Assembly (NCBI RefSeq): GCF_035582795.1
Contig: NC_134366.1
Location: 756,501 to 820,500 of the forward strand
Origin: Mycteria americana
Taxonomy: Eukaryota; Chordata; Aves; Ciconiiformes; Ciconiidae
Length of the DNA: 64,000 nt
Direction of reading: 5' to 3'
Shown here: positions 56,301 to 64,000 of the stretch, one piece after another
Layout: each line of letters begins with the position of its first letter
How positions within the stretch are numbered: the first letter of the stretch is position 1
Notes under the pieces: model-generated
The model's input: the letters and a program-made list of their open reading frames with translations, nothing else
What the model was told of the DNA's origin: nothing
The model's database searches: none
Made by a program: the position numbers and the translations under genes

Positions 56301-59300
56301 CACATAAGAAATGAAAAGCGTCGTATCTTTACATGGCTTCCACTGCAAGCAGCTGCCAGGGTTTGGACAGAGAACTAATGCTGCCTGCCTGCAATCCCTG
56401 CAGCCACTTCTCATTCTGACGTTCTTGAAAGGAGGGAGGCAGGCAAACCACCACTCAGCAAGCTTCTGCAGTTCATGGTTTGGGTTGTGGGTAGGGTTTT
56501 TTTTTTTTCTTTTGCTTTAATTGTCCTGCAGTATGTTAGCAGTAGAGCTAGCGTGGAGCAAGAACTGGTTCTGCCCCCACAGGGGGGACTCTGGCAGAGA
56601 TGGCCTTTTTTTTTCTTAGGATGGCTGTTAAGACGTGGTTGCTGACCTGTCATGCTTTGAACTCCAGCATGATGTTTATCACTGCCATTTTCTGATTGCC
56701 TTGATGTTCTGCTCTGTACATGGTAGTAGGTCAACACCTTATCATGAGTGTATTGGCCTTTCTCGCAGTAGAGATGGCTGAAGAAGGTGGCTGCTAAAGA
56801 TAGCCCAAGATAGGCTCCGCTGGTGAATTGGATTCCCACCATTCTCTAGCCTGGGGTTTCTTGCAGATATTGGCTTGTGAGTGTTTATAGTTGCGTGTTG
56901 GGTCTGTGGTCGGGAGAACTGGGAGATAATGTTTCATTCTTCATTGTTAGGATCTGTTGCATATCTGCATTCAGCTCTGAATGGGACCCATTTGAGTTCC
57001 TGCCCTTTGGAGGGTGATAACTTTGATGAAAGCAAGTTGTCACCCTGTGGTTTCTCTCTTTAAACCCAAACTGTGCTAACCTGCTCTGCACGCTGGAACT
57101 AAGGCTGTTGAGCAGGGTTTGTCTTGTGGCTTGGGGGTTTTTTTGGTGGCTTTTTGTTAACATGAGCTGATCGTTTATCTGAAACCTGGGGAGCTGCATC
57201 TTAGTACTGATACTTGCCCAGAAGTGTTTTTTTTTCAGGTGAGATGTTTTATAAGTGAAAATGAAATAAGCTATTACCCCATAACTTGTAGAATTAGGGA
57301 AGCTTCTGATACTTCATTGGTCCAGCCCAGTGATGGAAATCATTGTCTCCATCTGAATTTATGCATCAGTTTGACTGTGCGTGGTAATTTGAGCCATCAA
57401 AGGAACTTTATGAACCGCTAAAACACAAGTATAGCTCGCAAACCATAGAGTGGGATAGAATAACCAAGCTTGCTAAATCGCAGCTTTTTTTTTTTTTCTT
57501 TTTTTCCTGTCTCCAAAACAGGCCTTAAGTGCTTACAAAACATGATTAAGGTTTCTGCTGTGCCGAGACCACTACCTGTCATGTTAGTCAAATTAATTCT
57601 TTGTAGTTGTTTGTTTCGATAACAGTCACTGAAGTAGCAACAAGTCTCGTCACGATGGTATAGAGCGTGTTCTGGTAAGCTGTTGGCCTATCACTAGGGC
57701 TTGTGAATACTGCCATAATACAAAAACTCCTTGGGGAATCTGTGTTTAAGCAAACTTCATATTTGACTGTTCTTAAATGCTGTGTAGCTGTAATGTTTCG
57801 CTTGGTTTGTTCTTTTGGGGTGCTTGCTGTTACTTCCAGTACACCAGCATGCATTAAGAAGGGCCTTTTGACTACTTCTTTAGGAACAACCCCAGAATTT
57901 CTTCCTATGAAGAGGTGTAACTAAAAACATGGCTTAAAAAACCCTGAAGGACTAAGTTGTTTATTAAGAGGTGTGTGTGTGAGAGAATAAGCCAAGAGTA
58001 TTCCATGTTATGTGGTAGCACTCTCTTCTATATGACATTCTAGGCAGGGCTAGGGGTGCTTTTTTAATTACTCCTATTTTTCCCCAAGCACTAACACTGA
58101 TAATCTATGGCCAAAACCAACGGTGTGGAGTATCTGTAACTGTTACTTACCTCTACATTGAGGTGAGGCTGCAGTCGGCACTTTCCACATTAGTTTCCTG
58201 TCTCAGCTCAGGGTCTTTCTGAGGAAATCTGTAGCAGTGTCCAATACTTTGTGTTTCCTAGATACTACGCAGTAGAAAACACTGTCTTTCCTCTGCAGGT
58301 TGTGCTTTGGATTCACCTGGTCCTGCAGCCTCAAACGATATGGAGGAAACGTACGTAACCATATGCTAAGCCTGACTTCTGGCATTTCACGTTGCACCAT
58401 TAACAAACGTAGGCTAATGAGGCTTGACGTGGCTTTTCCTTTGCTGGCACGCATGCAGTGGGCTCTTCTCTCTTAAACTTCTAGAAGCGTGTGCTGTAGT
58501 GCTCTGCAGCTTGAGATGCTAGGCTTGCTGTCTTGTCTGTGTCGCAGAGTACTTAAGGAGTCTTGGGCCTGAGTTAAGGTGTTGTACCAACCAGAATCTT
58601 TGAGCATGGCATTGGCACCTTACCAGGAGTCTCAGGCTGCACCAAATTGCATGCAAGTTGCAGTTTTCACTCAACACTTAATTTGTGCTTGCATGTGCCT
58701 TAACTGATACCAAGCAGTTGCTCTTAGCTTTGAATCTGCCACTCTGAATTAGATCATTTTTCTTTTCCTAATCTTCTGTCCCCAGGGATGGGGGACAGAT
58801 GCCCTTGGTCTCTGATTTACTGAGCTCTTCTTCCTTTAACCCAGCTTCTTGTCTAAACAATGCTGAAAATAATTTAAGGAAAGGAGGGGGAGAAGGAGCT
58901 TACCTAGTGTTTCAAAAACTAGGATGGGATAAGCTGGCTATAAATAGCTTTTGAGAAAGACAAAGTGTCATCAAGAAGCATGTTGGCTTCTGCTTAGCAT
59001 AACACTCCATGACTTAAATACAAGGTTGATTTTTAGTGTACTATCCTTCGGTGCTAACTGGGGGGGGGGATCTCATTTGCTTTTAGGTTTGAGAAAGCAA
59101 TTCTTGAGTCCAGCAGACTGAAGTAAGTATACTTCTATTTTAACTTCTTTGTCAGTGACTGTTGTAGCTTACGGAGTTTTGGGGGGGGGGGGGGGGAGCG
59201 AGTTCTACTCATGTTACTGTCTTTTAAAACCAAATGTTAAAATAAATCTTGGTTCTTTTTCATTGTAGCATTCGAATGCCTTTCAGAAGAATACATTCAC

Positions 59301-62300
59301 TGCCAGTAAGTGAGGGTGGTATTGGTCTTGTATAAATGTTAAAGGATTTAGTGTGTTAAGTGTTTTTAGTTGGATACATTCCATAACTTGTCAATTTTCT
59401 GTCTTCAAGAACAGCTGCTGTGGTACTTAATGAAAACTGTCAAAATTACAGCTTGTAAACTCAAAATCTTGTTTAAGTTAGCATGAAATTTCAGTGATGT
59501 GGCTTTGTCACTAATGCAGTTGAAGCATTTTGGTACCTGTACCAAGATGTCAGCATAATAGACTCCTGCACATAGTTTGCACCAATTTGTAGTTGGAGAC
59601 CTTACAGTCTTTATTAACCCCTGTTTTGCTTAAAATGTAGCTGTGCAAAGACTATATTGCACAATTCTGAACTGGTGCTTTTGTATGAACGTTGTAGCAA
59701 AGCCTCCTGGGATCCAGTCCTGCTCTGAAGAGAAACCATTCTGATTCTCTGGATAGTGATGCTTTTCAACTATTGGAACAAGATGAAAATAAGGAGAACG
59801 TAAGTGTTGCTTTCTGTTGCCTGTGATGATATGGTGAAGAGGCGGTACCAAGGAGGCTGAACTAGCACACCCCTTCAGCAGTCGATGTGGTAGAAAAGGC
59901 TGCTTTTACGCTCTGCCAGGCTGTAGTTCAGACCTAACAAAGTTTTGCATAGCTTATCTTAGGGGAACTTGCAGTGAAGTGTGACAGCACTGATTATAGT
60001 GACTGCAAACTGGTTATAAGTTAATAAAAACTTGGAAGACTTTGATTGTGCAGCTCTACCTTCATGCTACTGAACCTGACTCCTTTTAGGCTGTGGCAGG
60101 GGAAAATGCATTCATACTGCCAGCTTTAGATAGCTATGAGGGGTGTCTCCAGAAAGCCGTTTAGCTAGACCACCTCCTCTCTTTCCACTGCTGGCATGGG
60201 GAGCCCTGGTTCCTCACAGCACATACGTCCTTTTGCCTTCTTGGTCTGAAGGGCCTTGCTGCTGGAAATCCCATCGGTAGGACTCTGACAGGTCTCTACA
60301 GAAGAGCGAGTGTCAGGAGACAGCCTTGGCTGCCTTTAAAAATGATTTCTTTTGCAGAGAAGTTGGCTGACAAAAGTAGAAAAGCCTTAAGCCTGTAGGT
60401 GATAGCAAGGGGATAAAAGCTTGATTATGTTAAATGAATCACTATTGTAACATCTTTAACTTGAAAACATTCGCCTTCAGATTATTCCTGTTGGCAGCAG
60501 GGAACTTAAATCCAAAACGTCAGGTAGTTTTAAAAAACCTAAAAAGATAAAACGATCCTAGCAACTTGCACAGTTTGTGATTTTGGTAAAATGATCACTT
60601 TGCTCCTTTTTAATTCAGGAATCGTTTGAGTTTAAGAAGCCAACCAAACCAGTTTCTCGTAGTTCTGTGCATGTCCATTCCCGTGATGGAAGAGGTGTTC
60701 CTGGACCAAGGCAGAATTCATCTCCAGCTCAGATAGTAAGTAATACAGTGTTCTTGGCAACTAATTCTCACCTAATCTCTGCATACCTGCTGTCTGGGAG
60801 GAAGAAAAATTGCATCATGTTTCTAAGACAATGCTGTTAATCACCACTATTCATGTGCCAAATAGAAAAACTTATCTATCTGCCAGATAAGAAAACTCTC
60901 CTCACCTTTGGCTCATGAGATGGTCAGAAGTTTGAAACATGGATTGTTCTGTAGTCTGTGAAAGATCAGTCAATACAGAGCTGAGGTTATGCTGCAGCAA
61001 GTCAGGGGAGTGTGGACATGGACGTGGAATAGAGGAAGCTAGTTGGAAACTGTTTTCACTGTCAATAAAGTAGATATTGAGGCATTTGGAACAATGAAGC
61101 CAACTGTGTAGATGCAACTGAATCTTATGTCCAGATATGACATGAAGGAAGAAAATATTACCTTATTCATATGCTATTGCTTAGAAAAAGCAACTGAAAG
61201 AACACGATGGGTCCTTGCACAGAAACAGAGCTGGGGGGACTAAGTCTTGTCTCCACTCCTTGAATCTGGTAGTCCTTCATCCTGCTAAGTACTCTTGAGC
61301 TTGTGCTTATCAGCTGCAGAGTTTATATTAATTCTTGTTCCTGTTGACACCACCCATTGGTGTCATCCTCTGCACCTTCACTGGATAGCTTCTTCCAGAG
61401 AAGAGGGTTATTGCTTAACGAGGCTAATGAAGCACTCTGCTGTTGTAAGGATCAAATAAAAGTATTGGAACTCAGTTTGGGGTTTGCTCGGGTCGGTGTA
61501 TTCAAGGTGGTGGAATAACCACTGTGTTTTCTGTAGTGCAGTGAGAGGCACGGCATCCTCTCTGTTACAGCATCCTGCAGTAAAGAGAAGGAATGTTGCT
61601 AAAACTAACTGTCTTGTCTCAGTTTCCCACTGGTGAAATACCCACGGGTGAACAGGAAACCTACGGGCCAGCTTTCCTGCAGCAGTCTTCTCTGACTTCC
61701 TCTGAAAGTGAAGATGATGATGGATTCCTAGAGCTGCTGGATGAGCAAGATTTGAAGGTATGTACAAAGGAAACACAACAGACACTTCAAAATCGGCTCT
61801 GTCTAACGTTAATAGTCTGCCAGCAATGTGTGTCCGTGGTGCACGCGTCTGCTAGCAGCAGCCAGTGTGGTAAGTCACACAAACAGCTAGGTGCTAGGGA
61901 CTCCTAGAAGGTGAGTTATCATCATCATCTTCAGCTCTTGCCTTTCAGTGTCTCTATCTTGTATGTGCTCTTTCCTAGTGCAGACACCGGGGTTTACTCG
62001 GGGTGTGGACAGCAGTTAGTTTAAGAATTGCTGCTGTTCCTGTTGGCAGATGAGAATTGCATTACTAGAGAGAATATTTGAACAGTTGGCTTTTTTTTTT
62101 TTTTTTTTTTTTTAGAAACTTGCTGAAAGAGCTAGAGGTGATGTTTGCTTTCAGGCCACTTAAATAGAAGACTTTCTAACTGAATTTGAAATGCTTAAAG
62201 CTTTGGAGGAACATCATTGTTAATCAATCAATGAATTGATGTAACTTACCTTCTCCAACATGTCTCAACTCAGTTCCATCATTTCATTTAGTATTGGACT

Positions 62301-63771
62301 AGTAATTGAGTTAAATTCCTAAAACTGCTCTGACAGCTGAATTCAACTGGAATGTTTGCCTGAGCTGTGCAGTAGATATTTACAGTCCCTGCCCACGGTG
62401 AAATAGAGGAGAATGAACTTTCTTTTTTTTTTTTTTTTTTTCTCAGAACGATGAGGAGATGCCATCTGATGTGGCGAGCCTCTGGACTGCACCACTAGTC
62501 ATGAGGAAAACGGACAATCGGGTGAGTGTTCTGGCAGAGCACAACAGAACAGAGACGGGGACTTTGTTCTGGCAGCCGTTTTCACTACTGGGACAAGAGA
62601 TGTCACACTCTGATCCTGTATCCCTAATAACAACAAAACAAGCTATGGCATAAACCCCCTTCAGTATTTGGCTACCTCTAAAGCCTGTTTACCTGGAAAA
62701 CTTTGTCAACGCTCATTGTGTGCGTGTATAGGCATTAACTTTGTTTTTACAAAACCACTTCATAAATGCAAGAAGATCTTATCTTCCCTTATCAGATACT
62801 CATTGACATATCTTGAACACATTCTGCACAGACTTACCTGTGCAGCCCAATGCCTGTAGCCCAATCCTCTGATTATAGACTGCGAAGGGAGTTTAGACTC
62901 CAGCAAAAAGCTCCTTAGTCTGCTGATAGATTGTCTGCTAACTGAGATAAAGCACTCTGCTAGCACATCGTATTGCTTATGGTGCTCCAAGCTCACCCAG
63001 TCCACACAGCAAGAAACAAGTGTTACTGGAAATGTAGGTCCTGAATTTAGATGACCCTGCTAACATCCTGCTGTTGCTGTGCAGTGGCAGTGTCTTGCAT
63101 AAGGCAAAATTTGTAATAGTCTGAAAGTCTGAGGCTTGCTTGGTTTCTAATCTAAATCTTTGCTAGACAACTCTTTAACTTCTCTCTTCCTTGTAGGCCA
63201 AACGATGCCGGTTGTTTGGCTCTTCATCTCTGCTTAGTGGTGTAGGAAGAACCACCCAGAAAAGGATGGAGAGGTCCCAGGAAGAGAATTCTCCAGGGAA
63301 AAGCAAGAAGAGGAAGAGTCTGCCTGGAACACCTTCCGAGGATTCAGCGGTTGGTGGCTTGGCATCTGATGTTGTAACAGAGAATTGATGAGGAGAGGAT
63401 CTAATATAGGTGTCTAGTTTATGAAGGTTAATGAGAGAGCTTTTTCAGGTGAATTGCTGACCTAGCAAAACTGCATTCTCTCTGCAGAGTGCAGGAGATC
63501 TGGAGGAGCTGGCACAACCATTGCTACTCTTGAGCCCGAGTTTTGCCTTAATCCAAAGGGGAAGCTGGGGAGACGTAGTTCAGGGCTTCAGAGCAAACTC
63601 TGAGTTTTCTGTTACGTTATGGGAAAAGGATCTCTGCTGTCAGTGCTCGGCATTGATCTCTAACCTGTTTTCCTCTAGAGCTTGACAATGGTAAAGATGC
63701 AATCCTCCACAGCAGAGATCGAAAGCATTTTGGACAGTGACCAGAGAGACCTTATTGGTGACTTCTCCAAG
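53303..63771 (+). CDS. CDC25A: CDC25A dual-specificity phosphatase, N-terminal regulatory part (3' exons beyond window)
   Basis: Eleven coding exons join in phase: 53303-53454, 56196-56278, 58299-58350, 59087-59122, 59269-59305, 59698-59799, 60619-60735, 61623-61757, 62447-62521, 63197-63349 and 63679-63771. CDC25A removes inhibitory phosphates from CDK1/CDK2. The reading matches vertebrate CDC25A segment by segment: RRRLLLLSP and VVKSLFPADLSPV at the start; SSESTDSG, the beta-TrCP degron region; LDSPGP; RRIHSLP; LLGSSPALKRNHSDSLD; DENKEN, with the KEN box for APC/C-Cdh1; FEFKKP; RQNSSPA, a 14-3-3-type serine site; DDDGFLELLDE; ASLWTAPLVMR; and IESILDSDQRDLIGDFSK just before the catalytic domain. 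The rhodanese-like domain with the HCX5R motif must lie beyond 64000. The exon 10 donor (GCG|GTTGGT) is weak but keeps frame and phase. Introns are AT-richer than the rest of the window. Confidence 0.95.
53535..54200. repeat. minisatellite in CDC25A intron 1, unit about 40-50 bp
   Basis: About 15 copies of a unit containing GCGAGGCCTCGAGGAGCTCT, followed by a TTCTCC/CCCC tract and often an A run. The core GAGGCCTC is itself palindromic. The array starts about 80 bases after the exon 1 donor. Confidence 0.85.
55328..55392. mobile_element. short fragment resembling an avian endogenous-retrovirus LTR
   Basis: The phrases CTGGTTTTGGCTGGGATAG, GAGTTAATTTTCTTCATAG and GGTTAAACCACGACA resemble sequence common in avian ERV LTRs. 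Only about 65 bases remain, with no internal genes, so it is a broken fossil remnant in CDC25A intron 1. The family is not certain and the age is probably old. Confidence 0.4.
56598..56845 (-). pseudogene. possible retrocopy fragment ending in an A run
   Basis: On the minus strand about 80 codons are open from an ATG, with a protein-like composition: a hydrophobic start (GAYLGLSLAATFFSHLYCEKG), then polar sequence (YTHDKVLTYYHVQ). The segment ends in nine A residues, as a retrocopy would, and lies in CDC25A intron 2. I do not recognise the parent gene. Chance openness of AT-richer intron sequence is a real alternative. Confidence 0.25.
62091..62114. repeat. poly-T tract in CDC25A intron 8
   Basis: A run of about 24 T residues on the plus strand. 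A similar T tract at 62422-62440 forms the polypyrimidine tract of the next splice acceptor. Confidence 0.85.
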
Positions 63772-64000
63772 GTAATTCAAGTGATTTAACAGACAAGTGT
63801 TAATTCAAGTGTTTTAATGGCCTCTCTTGGTAGAGATGTCTCAAACCAGCCCAAGTAAAGCACTTCCCTCCTTTAAGAGTACATATTCAAATTACTCGGA
63901 AAGGCTGTTGGTGAGAAAGGTGCTTTCATAGGTTAGACACAGCAATTCACTTGTGGTTATTCAAAAAGATCTACAAAATCCCTTCAGTATAGGAGCAAAA
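63772..64000 (+). other. start of the next CDC25A intron, running off the window
   Basis: The sequence after the GTAATT donor shows no further exon before the window ends. Confidence 0.7.

Noticed and set aside
63350-63387. Read-through of CDC25A exon 10 to a nearby TGA (VGGLASDVVTEN)
   Set aside because: The downstream exon at 63679 continues the conserved CDC25A sequence in phase 0 when splicing occurs after 63349, so the extension is intronic.

Overview
The window reads as vertebrate nuclear DNA, most likely from a bird. It holds an intronic CR1 LINE with the usual CR1 3' end, a fragment resembling an avian retroviral LTR, short introns, extremely GC-rich minisatellite-laden spacers, and variant-KRAB zinc-finger genes of the ZNF282/ZNF398/ZNF212/ZNF777 group. 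All identifications come from reading the sequence; no database search was run.

Layout. (1) 190-2084, plus strand: the 3' part of a C2H2 zinc-finger gene with three short acidic linker exons and five fingers; its 5' exons lie before the window. (2) 5478-9187, minus strand: a three-exon Myb/SANT-like DNA-binding gene with a C-terminal coiled coil and an AT-hook-like motif. Its likely non-coding first exon lies in a CpG island near 11.15-11.4 kb. (3) 9.5-14.2 kb: two large diverged minisatellite fields. (4) 15359-17809, minus strand: a zinc-finger/Tigger transposase fusion gene, the most unusual object here. (5) 18576-25393, plus strand: a DUF3669-KRAB-C2H2 gene head to head with the fusion gene across a CCAAT-rich CpG island; its last intron holds a CR1 LINE. 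(6) 26.6-31.5 kb: a spacer with a GGGAT-type array and a C-rich array. (7) 31556-39546, plus strand: a second DUF3669-KRAB-C2H2 gene with nine fingers. (8) 40-45.3 kb: a spacer with no recognised gene, ending in 1.6 kb of CA-rich repeat. (9) 45545-51180, plus strand: a complete seven-exon TRIM E3 ligase (RING, B-box, coiled coil, PRY-SPRY). (10) 53303-63771, plus strand: CDC25A, eleven coding exons, running off the right edge before the phosphatase domain. Its promoter has E2F, CHR-like and CCAAT elements and a palindromic pair of ZNF143-type sites.

Functionally, genes 1, 2, 4, 5 and 7 look like nuclear DNA-binding regulators. Four of them (1, 4, 5 and 7) share an exon grammar: phase 1-1 linker exons carrying LSRIKQE- or [12 protein letters not shown]-like motifs ahead of one long terminal DNA-binding exon. 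The fusion gene appears to be a member of this family in which a pogo/Tigger transposase replaced most of the finger array. TRIM and CDC25A are unrelated to the cluster. Base composition shifts from very GC-rich to AT-richer inside CDC25A.
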